A stretch of DNA of 64,000 nt, taken from contig JACZKQ010000038.1 in NCBI GenBank assembly GCA_014859965.1, forward strand, positions 32,601 through 96,600, in the 5' to 3' direction. The DNA is from Phycisphaerae bacterium (GTDB lineage Bacteria; Planctomycetota; Phycisphaerae; Sedimentisphaerales; Anaerohalosphaeraceae). The notes under the pieces are model-generated. The model had not been told where the DNA came from and did not search any database. It was given only the letters and a program-made list of their open reading frames with translations. Position numbers and translations under genes: made by a program. Positions within the stretch are counted from its first letter, which is position 1. The number at the start of each line of letters is the position of its first letter. Shown here piece by piece: positions 1 to 6,472 of this stretch.

Positions 1-316
1 TAAATCCGCCGGCAGCAGCGATCGCCGAATTGCTGAGTAGAAATGTCGCGTTGGTCTGGCCGTGGCCGCCCGACGCCCCTGTCAGCGATCCGCCGGAAAA
101 GCCCGGAGGAACCTGACCAGGCAGGTAACCACCCAATACAGCCCTTGTGTCAATAAGCCCGTCATTCCCTGCGGGACTCAAATCAATGAGTAAGGTCGAT
201 GTATTATCATAAGAGGCTGGGAACGAATACTTAAATACCGGCGTTAAGCCGCCGAGAGCAACCCCCCCCAGCACCATAAGAACAACCACACTGAAGCACC
301 CTTCTCCTCTTTTCAT
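1..316 (-). CDS. Secreted LamG-like protein, N-terminal part (continues past window start)
   Basis: Partial gene, 105 codons visible. The protein opens MKRGEGCFSVVVLMVLGG, a typical Sec signal peptide. The mature part contains a stretch reading IDLSPAGNDGLI, which resembles the start of LamG/concanavalin-like domains in planctomycete surface proteins. The ATG at 316 is preceded by GAAAGG six bases away, and a clear sigma-70-type promoter lies upstream at 378-406. The C-terminus is outside the window, so the LamG call is tentative. An exported protein is well supported. Confidence 0.7.
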   Translation of the reverse strand, partial: MKRGEGCFSVVVLMVLGGVALGGLTPVFKYSFPASYDNTSTLLIDLSPAGNDGLIDTRAVLGGYLPGQVPPGFSGGSLTGASGGHGQTNATFLLSNSAIAAAGGF

Positions 317-377
317 TTTGTACCTTTCTAAAATTGGAATTGGACATATCACATCGATCATCGCAGATCGTCCCAGT

Positions 378-406
378 AATATAGCAAAGTCCGGTAAATA
401 AGTCAA
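378..406 (-). promoter_or_regulatory. Sigma-70-type promoter of the secreted protein at 1-316
   Basis: On the minus strand TTGACT (406-401) and TATATT (383-378) are separated by exactly 17 bases. Transcription would begin near 371 and give a leader of about 55 nt before the ATG at 316. The rest of 317-563 shows no convincing gene. Confidence 0.6.
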
Positions 407-563
407 TCCGGGAATTCTTATCGGCATGCAGCAGCCGCCAGGCATTACGGAGATGTTTTGACCGCTTGACAAGATGGTGACAGTATGACCCGCCCGGTCC
501 ACCAGGAGCCGCCCGGTTTTCGCATGCGCTCTCGGCGTGCAAACCCGTCCAGTAGCTAAAATC

Positions 564-893
564 TCAGAACCGTGCTCGCCCGCCGGCAAGGCCGCCCTTG
601 CCCTTCTGCGCTTCGTACCTGCCGCACCAGTCCTGCTCGTAGGTAATCGGCCAGAGCCCTTCGTAGACCTGCCGTCCCTGCTCGGGAACGACCGCCAGCC
701 GCGGCTCCGAACAGCGGCATTCGCCGATCGCCTCGCCGTCGCGCCCGCACGCCCGAGGCTGGTCGCCCCGCGGCGGCGACTCAAGCTGCGCCCACCACCG
801 GCATATGGTGCACTTACCGTGCTCCTCAATGGGTTTGTCGTCCTGCAGATGTGACAGCTTGTAGGCTTCCGTATGTTGTATTTTGTCCGCCAT
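564..893 (-). CDS. Small cysteine-rich protein, possible metal binding (109 aa)
   Basis: Hypothetical protein with the layout of a widespread small family in phages and bacteria: a CTICRWW motif near residue 29, a GECRC pair near the middle, and an aromatic-rich end with WP.TYEQDWCGRYE. The regularly spaced Cys residues suggest one zinc or Fe-S site; this is inferred from pattern only. The start is fixed by AAAGGAGG six bases before the ATG at 893; a longer in-frame start six codons upstream would bury this ribosome site. It has its own promoter at 942-971. Confidence 0.65.
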   Translation of the reverse strand: MADKIQHTEAYKLSHLQDDKPIEEHGKCTICRWWAQLESPPRGDQPRACGRDGEAIGECRCSEPRLAVVPEQGRQVYEGLWPITYEQDWCGRYEAQKGKGGLAGGRARF

Positions 894-941
894 GAATCCT
901 CCTTTCGCCAAAACTATTCACGCGGCCCCCACACCTGCGCC

Positions 942-971
942 ATTATAACACTGCCCCCCAACGGCTGTAAA
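942..971 (-). promoter_or_regulatory. Promoter of the small cysteine protein
   Basis: Minus strand TTTACA (971-966), 18-base spacer, consensus TATAAT (947-942). It lies between the end of the FRG gene (993) and the ATG at 893, so the small gene is probably transcribed separately. Confidence 0.6.
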
Positions 972-992
972 CGGCTCGTTTTAAAAAAACTT

Positions 993-1937
993 CTAACGGC
1001 CGGGATAGGCCAGCGACTGTATCAACGATTCTGCAAATCCGTCCAGGTCCGGAAACAGTGACTCACTCGTAATATTCATGTCCTTAAGGCGCTTCAGAAT
1101 CTCGTTCCGCTCGTGCCTGCACGGCCGCAGTTCGATCCTGTAGAGACTGTCTTTCAATTCCTGCACGCCCCCATAAGCCGCCTTAAGATTATCGATGAAC
1201 GGCCTTGTGATATCACCGACCAGAAGAAACAGCCCTTGCTGCACCGTCAGCCGTCTGTTCAGCCGAAAAGGGTTCACCGCATATACGATCGGCAGCGGAT
1301 GCTGCATCAGATAGGCCACGATTGCAACATCCGTGATTTTGTCCCCCAACTCACGAAGACCCAATACATCCGTCTGCCCGGTCAGCTTTGCCCTTAAGCT
1401 TTCCAAGGCACGCGGCTGTCCGTCCTTTTCAATTCGATCGACCACCCTGCGTGAATTGTTCACACCTTCACGCCGCAAGGCCCAGACGATCCCGCTTTCA
1501 TTTTTGGCGAGGGCAAGATACACGGCCACATAGAACGAGTAGGTCCAATCCATCAGACGCGTCGGCGCGCCGTGATGACGCATCAACGCCATCCACTCCA
1601 GAACGTCGTCCTTGTCCGGCTCGTTGGAGATGTAGAGTAATGCCTTGCGCTGAAACTCGCGAATCATTTCATTTTCGCGTCGGCATTTGTCTCCAGCCTG
1701 CACCTCGTACATCTCGAACGCTTTTTCGAGGTGTGTCGCAAGTCCACAATCCCGGGCGCCCTGGTACCCGCATTCAGGGCATTTTGATTCGTCCAGCCGG
1801 TCCGCCCGATATATCCAATCCTCAGGATGTTCCGTCAGCTCCCGGCACTTGCCTCCTTCGGCAATGTCCTGCCATGTGCCGGCCTCAATTGCCTGATACC
1901 AACGTCCGCCTGCAACTGTGTCACTGTGTTGGCTCAC
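993..1937 (-). CDS. FRG-domain protein with inserted CPEC motif (314 aa)
   Basis: The diagnostic FRG block HHGAPTRLMDWT sits at residues 121-132, matching the family pattern (Q/H)H(Y/H)G.PTRLLDWT. The name-giving (F/Y)RG motif would be at residues 43-45 but reads YRA, so the glycine is replaced. Immediately after it is a CPEC pair (53-56) plus C64, an insertion that could hold a metal. The function of FRG proteins is not established; they often occur in accessory or defence contexts. The start is GTG at 1937 behind GGGGGGAG. It follows the GHMP kinase by 22 bases and probably shares its transcript with the macro-domain gene. Confidence 0.8.
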   Translation of the reverse strand: MSQHSDTVAGGRWYQAIEAGTWQDIAEGGKCRELTEHPEDWIYRADRLDESKCPECGYQGARDCGLATHLEKAFEMYEVQAGDKCRRENEMIREFQRKALLYISNEPDKDDVLEWMALMRHHGAPTRLMDWTYSFYVAVYLALAKNESGIVWALRREGVNNSRRVVDRIEKDGQPRALESLRAKLTGQTDVLGLRELGDKITDVAIVAYLMQHPLPIVYAVNPFRLNRRLTVQQGLFLLVGDITRPFIDNLKAAYGGVQELKDSLYRIELRPCRHERNEILKRLKDMNITSESLFPDLDGFAESLIQSLAYPGR

Positions 1938-1959
1938 AGGACTCCCCCCTTACAGCCCC

Positions 1960-3204
1960 TTACAGCACCCCTTCCAAAACCGCTACGCCGTCGACGACCT
2001 TGCAGGTATGTACCGCGAACTTTGCGGCGAAGTCCGGCCGGCTGCGGGGATAGGCTGTGCGCACCGCTTCGTCCAATGCGGCTGCACTTTCGGCTAAGAC
2101 CAGCGCCCCGGCCGCCCCCTTGTCGCCGCCGCCTAACATCCGCTCGCCCTGCACACCATCCACTGTCCGGGCGATATCGCACATCGTCTCGAGCTCCGGC
2201 CCGCTGATCTTGTAATCATCCCGTAACCCGATGCCGTCGGCCCGGAATATGGCCCCCACGCGGTCCACCTGACCGGCCTTCCATGCGTCCATCATCTCAT
2301 AAAACCGTTTCTGCGCTCCATAGATGTACTTTAACCTGTCGCACAACTCGGGGCGCAAATCCCCAAACGCGTCCGTCACCTTGCTGTAAAGCTTTTCATC
2401 TCGCACATCCGCCAGGCAAGACATCTCAAGCCCCGCCTTTTGTGCAAGCGCCACCAGTTCCTCACACTCGGCCCGCCGCACGCTATACGTCGACTTCTCA
2501 AGCCCCGGCCGCACCGTACCGGTATCCATCACCATGATCCGGAAATCCCGCGCTCCTTTGCCCAGCGGCACGTACTCAATCATCCGGGACGCCGGTCTGT
2601 AATGCGTCCCCATCCCCGCCCGCGCGAATTGTATCATGATCTGATCCAGCTTGCCGCACGGTGACCCGATGTAATCGTTCTCCACCATCTGCGCCAGATC
2701 GACGATCCGCATCCCGTCGTCCATCGCGATCCCATTGACGTCCAGAAGCGACCCGATCAGGTTCAACGTCAGCGACGCCGACCGCGACATCCCTCCGCCC
2801 GGAATGTTGCCGTACAACACAGCATCCATCCCTTTGGCCAGCGGTAGGCCCTCGCGCCGCAGAACATAGTCCACGCCATAGGCAAACCGTCCCCACGTAT
2901 CGGCGATCTCCGCCGACCGCGGCGCCGGGCCCTTGCCCAGTTCAAAATCGATGACGCCGTCATCCGCAAAATTTCCGCTGAACAGGCGCAGCCGGTTGGT
3001 CCCGTTGGGTTTGTACGCCATCCAGATGAACCGGTCCGTCCCCACGCCAAACAACTCCGTTCCGTTATAATCGCCGTGCTCCACACCCAGGCAGAACCGG
3101 GACGACGTCCGCCGCACCTTGCCGCCGGTGATATCCAGCCGGTGCATCCCGGCCCACTGCACGATCTTCTTTACCGCTGCCCGTCCTTCCGGCGTCAATT
3201 CCAT
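1960..3204 (-). CDS. GHMP-family sugar kinase, galactokinase-like (414 aa)
   Basis: GHMP kinases phosphorylate sugars at the anomeric or another hydroxyl using ATP. Recognisable elements are a degenerate N-terminal substrate motif VEHGDYNGTE (41-50), the glycine/serine-rich nucleotide loop IPGGGMSRSAS (134-144), and the galactokinase-type ENDYIGSPCGKLDQ (175-188). A C-terminal MLGGGDKGAAGALV near residue 365 corresponds to motif 3. Both the N-terminal motif and the loop differ from classical GalK (an Arg interrupts the usual GLSSSAS), so the substrate may not be galactose. The ATG follows GAAAGG. It lies 84 bases after the macro gene and 22 before the FRG gene, suggesting an operon. Confidence 0.75.
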   Translation of the reverse strand: MELTPEGRAAVKKIVQWAGMHRLDITGGKVRRTSSRFCLGVEHGDYNGTELFGVGTDRFIWMAYKPNGTNRLRLFSGNFADDGVIDFELGKGPAPRSAEIADTWGRFAYGVDYVLRREGLPLAKGMDAVLYGNIPGGGMSRSASLTLNLIGSLLDVNGIAMDDGMRIVDLAQMVENDYIGSPCGKLDQIMIQFARAGMGTHYRPASRMIEYVPLGKGARDFRIMVMDTGTVRPGLEKSTYSVRRAECEELVALAQKAGLEMSCLADVRDEKLYSKVTDAFGDLRPELCDRLKYIYGAQKRFYEMMDAWKAGQVDRVGAIFRADGIGLRDDYKISGPELETMCDIARTVDGVQGERMLGGGDKGAAGALVLAESAAALDEAVRTAYPRSRPDFAAKFAVHTCKVVDGVAVLEGVL

Positions 3205-3288
3205 GCCACAGCCTTTCTCTTCGTCATTCCATCACATTAGCGGCCGCACGGTTTACCTGTACAGCCTTTGATACCCTGCCCGCGGCAC

Positions 3289-3819
3289 TCACTGCCCGCA
3301 CGTCGGCTCCAGCGCGCCGAGGAAGGTCTCATAACTCTTCTCATCGAACAGACAGAAAATCACCTTGCCGATCCCCGTCTCGCCGCTTAGATATTCAATC
3401 GTCGTCCGGATCATAATCGCCGCGCAGCGATCCATCGGGAAGCCGAAAACGCCCGTACTGATCGCCGGAAACGCGATGCTCTTAAGCCCGTTCTCATCTG
3501 CGGTTTTCAGCGCATTCCACGTCGCATTCTTCAGTTTGACATCTTCGTCGCCCTCGCCCATCCGCGGCCCAACCGCGTGAATCACGTGCCGGGCCTTCAG
3601 ATCACCTGCCGTCGTAATGACCGCCTCCCCGACGAGAATCGGCGCCTTTTCATTGCATTCGGCCTGAATCGCCGGCCCGCCTTTTTTCCTTATGGCCCCC
3701 GCCACGCCGCCCCCCAGCACCAACTGACCGTTGGCCGCATTCACAATCGCATCCGCGGCCTGCTCCGTAATGTCCCCCTGCACCAGTTCGAGAATCGCCC
3801 GGTTAATTCTGCACTCCAT
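3289..3819 (-). CDS. Macro-domain protein (ADP-ribose / O-acetyl-ADP-ribose binding, 176 aa)
   Basis: A stand-alone macro domain. The signature GDITEQAADAIVNAAN is at residues 15-30, followed by GGGVAGAI (36-43), the diphosphate-binding loop, and a second glycine loop STGVFGFP near residue 124. Family members of this size (YmdB-like) hydrolyse O-acetyl-ADP-ribose or remove ADP-ribose from proteins. The start chosen is the ATG at 3819, seven bases after GGAAAGGGG; an in-frame start 15 codons earlier has no such site. It heads a probable operon with the GHMP kinase and the FRG protein. Confidence 0.85.
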   Translation of the reverse strand: MECRINRAILELVQGDITEQAADAIVNAANGQLVLGGGVAGAIRKKGGPAIQAECNEKAPILVGEAVITTAGDLKARHVIHAVGPRMGEGDEDVKLKNATWNALKTADENGLKSIAFPAISTGVFGFPMDRCAAIMIRTTIEYLSGETGIGKVIFCLFDEKSYETFLGALEPTCGQ

Positions 3820-3988
3820 TGTTTCCCCTTTCCGCCAAATCCCAAAGCCGCATATTACCCCCACCGCCCCGGCGACTCAAGCCAAAATCCTCAGCAGCAG
3901 GAGCCCAAATCAGCAGCGGCAGGCGAACCCAAAGATTCGATCTTTTGAACCGTGCCCGTGGTCCAACCCCAAGAATTTCATGTTTTCC

Positions 3989-4017
3989 TTGCAAACCCCA
4001 AATCGGATGGGTAAAAT
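3989..4017 (+). promoter_or_regulatory. tRNA-Pro promoter
   Basis: TTGCAA (3989-3994), 17 bases, TAAAAT (4012-4017), ending 16 bases before the mature tRNA 5' end at 4034. The spacing is as expected for a tRNA promoter. Confidence 0.6.
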
Positions 4018-4033
4018 CCTCCCCCATGCACGC

Positions 4034-4107
4034 CGGGGTGTAGCTCAGTTTGGCAGAGCGCCTGGTTTGGGACCAGGAGGCCGTAGGTTCGAATCCTATC
4101 ACCCCGA
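4034..4107 (+). tRNA. tRNA-Pro (anticodon TGG)
   Basis: Complete cloverleaf of 74 nt: acceptor CGGGGTG pairs with CACCCCG, D-arm GCTC..GAGC, anticodon stem CCTGG/CCAGG with loop TTTGGGA (anticodon TGG), T-arm TAGG-TTCGAAT-CCTA, discriminator A. CCA is not encoded. It lies alone between the macro-domain operon and the polysaccharide locus, on the opposite strand to both. Confidence 0.95.
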
Positions 4108-4114
4108 CTTTCAC

Positions 4115-4149
4115 AGCCCGTCGTCAGACAGTGACAATGGGCTTTCTTT
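4115..4149 (+). terminator. Possible terminator of tRNA-Pro
   Basis: AGCCC (4115-4119) pairs with GGGCT (4139-4143), with weaker pairing inside, followed by TTCTTTC. Its position eight bases after the tRNA fits, but the stem is short. Confidence 0.35.
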
Positions 4150-4178
4150 CCTGCCGCAGGGTCCGCTTTTCTGTATAC

Positions 4179-4209
4179 AAAAAGTTGAGGGGCCGAATTT
4201 CGGCCCCTC
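4179..4209 (-). terminator. Rho-independent terminator of the polysaccharide locus
   Basis: A perfect 10-bp stem (GAGGGGCCGA / TCGGCCCCTC, 4187-4209) with a 3-base loop. On the minus strand it is followed after three bases by TTTTT (4183-4179). It lies about 195 bases downstream of the last minus-strand gene of the polysaccharide locus (stop at 4403). Nothing else is seen in 4210-4402. Confidence 0.6.
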
Positions 4210-4402
4210 CGGAACGCACCGATTGGGATAGGGCTGGCTGCGGCGGAACTTCGAAGGCCACAGAAGCCTATCGGTGCATATTCAAATCTGCTGCGTTGGG
4301 TTGAAGATTACATCGGGATGGCTTTCATAGCAGCTTTGACCTCAAGACATATGCTGCAATTTTCCCGGCTCGTACTGTGCATGCGGACAACCGGGGCCTG
4401 GA

Positions 4403-4855
4403 TCAATGTCGCTTGCGGGCGGCCACAATGATCATGACCACTCCGAGCGCAGAAAGCAGCACGACGGAATAGATGATGTATTTCAGTACGGTATCGAATG
4501 AACCTGCGCCTTCCGCTGCGGGTGTAAAGGCAAGGCCCGCATTGGCGGCCGTCGGGTCCACAGCGGCCACCGCTGTTTCATCCAGAAGCCCTGCGCTCAG
4601 CGCTTTGGCGTCGGCGGTCGGAGCCAACAGGGCCGCTTTGCCGTCGAGCAGTGCCCCGGGTTTCTGCGGGTCCGACAGCAGGCTCATGACCTCACTTTCA
4701 CCCTGCGCGCCCGGACTGTATTCACTGATGTACAGAAGGGTCGGCGAATCGGTGTCTCCAAACGTAACACCTGCAAAAACTCTCACAAACGCAGAACCTG
4801 CGACGATTACCGCAATCCACACTACCAGAGGAATCCCCGTTCTTTGGATAACCAT
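4403..4855 (-). CDS. Small membrane-anchored protein of unknown function (150 aa)
   Basis: Not recognised. The N-terminus (residues 9-30) is a hydrophobic signal or anchor. A polar extracytoplasmic part of about 85 residues, rich in Ala, Asp and Pro, follows. The C-terminus is a second hydrophobic helix (about 122-145) ending in the basic tail RKRH. That end resembles the tripartite form of sorting signals (helix plus Arg/Lys tail), but there is no PEP or LPXTG motif before it. The ATG follows GGGAGAG by seven bases. It is the last gene of the polysaccharide locus, 76 bases after the epimerase, so a role at the cell envelope is likely but not shown. Confidence 0.6.
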   Translation of the reverse strand: MVIQRTGIPLVVWIAVIVAGSAFVRVFAGVTFGDTDSPTLLYISEYSPGAQGESEVMSLLSDPQKPGALLDGKAALLAPTADAKALSAGLLDETAVAAVDPTAANAGLAFTPAAEGAGSFDTVLKYIIYSVVLLSALGVVMIIVAARKRH

Positions 4856-4931
4856 GCTTTTCTCTCCCTTCCAGATTTATTTTTTAAACTACGCATTAAG
4901 GCATCATTGGTATTCCTTGACTTTTCGCGGT

Positions 4932-5990
4932 TCACATCTGTACGTCGTAAAAACCTTTGTACCAGCTTATAAAGTTGTCGACGCCCTGCTGAATGGGCGT
5001 ATTGGGGCGGTAACCAAGTTCGGCTTCCAGATCGGCGACATCGGCCCAGGTGGCCGGGACGTCGCCGGGCTGCATGGGCAGCATGTTCTTTCGGGCGGTT
5101 TTGCCGAGGGCCCCTTCGATGGCTTCGATGAAATCCATCAGCCGCACGGGCGCGCTGTTACCGATGTTGTACACCTTGTACGGAGCGGGCGAGCAGGAGG
5201 GGTTCGGCGCTGCGCCGGTCCAGTCGGCGGCGCCGGTCGGGGGGTTATCGATGACCCGGACGACGCCTTCGACGATGTCATCGACGTAGGTGAAGTCCCG
5301 CTTCATGTCGCCGTGGTTGAAGACGTCGATGGGCCGATCCTCCAGAATGGCCTTGGTGAACAGAAAGAGCGCCATGTCCGGGCGGCCCCACGGGCCGTAG
5401 ACGGTGAAGAACCGCAGGCCGGTGGTGGGTACGCCGTAGAGATGGCTGTAGCAGTGGGCCATGAGTTCGTTGGCCTTCTTGCTGGCGGCGTAGAGACTGA
5501 CCGGGTGGTCGACGTTGTCGGCGGTTGAAAACGGCATCGACGTGTTGAGGCCGTAGACGCTGGAACTGCTGGCGTATACAAGGTGCTGTATCTCGTTGTG
5601 GCGGCAGGCCTCAAGGATGTTGACGAAGCCGACGATGTTGGCGTCAATGTAGGCGCGGGGATTGACCAGGCTGTATCGCACGCCCGCCTGGGCGGCGAGA
5701 TTTACGACGCGGTCAAACTTTTCGGCCTTAAAGAGCGTGTCCATGCCGGCATTGTCTTCCAGGTTGAGCTTGACGAATCGGTAATTCGGCTGCGTGCGGC
5801 TCCGGACGGGGCGGCCGTATTCAATAGTATCCCGATCGATGCCCGCCTGCGAAAGGCGGCCGTACTTGAGGTTCGGGTCGTAATAGTCGTTGATGCTGTC
5901 AAGACCCACGACTTCATCGCCGCGGGCGAGGAGCCTCTGGGCCAGATGATAGCCGATGAAGCCGGCGGTTCCTGTAATGAGTATTTTCAT
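4932..5990 (-). CDS. UDP-glucuronate 4-epimerase-like NAD-dependent epimerase (352 aa)
   Basis: Extended SDR fold. It has the NAD-binding GTAGFIG loop (7-13), the SSSVYG strand near 143-148, and the catalytic Y167-AAS-K171. Features of the CapI/LspL subgroup are the N-terminal [14 protein letters not shown] block and [12 protein letters not shown] (98-109). That subgroup converts UDP-glucuronate to UDP-galacturonate for capsule or exopolysaccharide synthesis. Length is normal for the family. It sits at the downstream end of the polysaccharide locus, and repeat-rich DNA (5991-6256) separates it from the preceding genes. No good ribosome-binding site is seen, because the repeat begins directly at the start codon. 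Confidence 0.85.
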   Translation of the reverse strand: MKILITGTAGFIGYHLAQRLLARGDEVVGLDSINDYYDPNLKYGRLSQAGIDRDTIEYGRPVRSRTQPNYRFVKLNLEDNAGMDTLFKAEKFDRVVNLAAQAGVRYSLVNPRAYIDANIVGFVNILEACRHNEIQHLVYASSSSVYGLNTSMPFSTADNVDHPVSLYAASKKANELMAHCYSHLYGVPTTGLRFFTVYGPWGRPDMALFLFTKAILEDRPIDVFNHGDMKRDFTYVDDIVEGVVRVIDNPPTGAADWTGAAPNPSCSPAPYKVYNIGNSAPVRLMDFIEAIEGALGKTARKNMLPMQPGDVPATWADVADLEAELGYRPNTPIQQGVDNFISWYKGFYDVQM

Positions 5991-6256
5991 AGCGATTAGC
6001 TCTTAGCGGTTAGGGGTTAGCCGTTAGCTCAAAGTAATTCACAGGGATGCACAAAACGCTCGAAACCACGGAGAGCACGGAGACAAGCAACCACAGATTC
6101 TCATGGATTACACTGATGGAGCAACAAAGAGCCTCAGGGACGAGTAGTCGAGTAGGCATTCGGCTGTTAGCTCTTAGCTATTAGGTATTAGGTATTAGCT
6201 GTTATGTTTTAGAATACTCAGTTTTAATAGATCCTTCGGCAAGCTCAGGATGACAA
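5991..6256. repeat. Cluster of several degenerate short repeats
   Basis: Five kinds of short repetitive sequence follow one another: TTAGC-type units (5991-6030 and about 6162-6206), accacggagagcacggagac (6066-6085), a ccacagatt/ggattacactgatgg stretch (6091-6120), a gacgagtagtcgagtagg block (6139-6157), and ccttcggcaagctcaggatg continuing to 6256. Related TTAGC and GAGTAG blocks recur at 15113, 16457 and 19957. There are no spacers of constant size, so this is not a CRISPR. Function unknown. Confidence 0.7.
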
Positions 6257-6286
6257 GCACAGCGGTTAACGATTAGCCATCAGCGG

Positions 6287-6470
6287 TCAGGCGGACTGTT
6301 TGTCTTCGTGTTCGGCTAAGAGGCGTTCCTGGCGGGCGATGCGCCAGTCGGCTTCGGTCATCATGCGGGCGATCTGCTTAAAGGTCACTTTCGGTTCATC
6401 GCCGGGGCTGACCATCCGGTTGCGAAGCATCCCAGACGATCTTCCCCTTTGAAGCCGGTCAGTTCACTCC
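6287..6470 (-). pseudogene. Relic of GDP-mannose dehydratase / GDP-fucose synthase genes
   Basis: Two recognisable scraps lie next to each other on the minus strand in different frames. ELTGFKG, then after a one-base shift GKIVWDASQPDGQPRR, is the C-terminal signature of GDP-L-fucose synthase (G.IVWD.SKPDGQPRR). It runs straight into EPKVTFKQIARMMTEADW plus RIARQERLLAEHE, which matches the C-terminal end of GDP-mannose 4,6-dehydratase and ends at a stop at 6287. This looks like a deletion that joined the ends of gmd and fcl. Family assignment is by memory of motifs. Confidence 0.6.
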
Positions 6471-6472
6471 TT

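Noticed and set aside
231..542. 103-codon minus-strand frame near the window start
   Set aside because: It overlaps the signal-peptide gene in another frame and spans its promoter; no homology pattern.
3803..4114. Minus-strand frame across the tRNA (reads ...IGFEPTASWSQTRR)
   Set aside because: This is the familiar false protein produced by the antisense strand of a tRNA gene.
5991..6256. CRISPR array
   Set aside because: Units are degenerate and contiguous, with no constant repeat length or unique spacers, and no cas genes are present.
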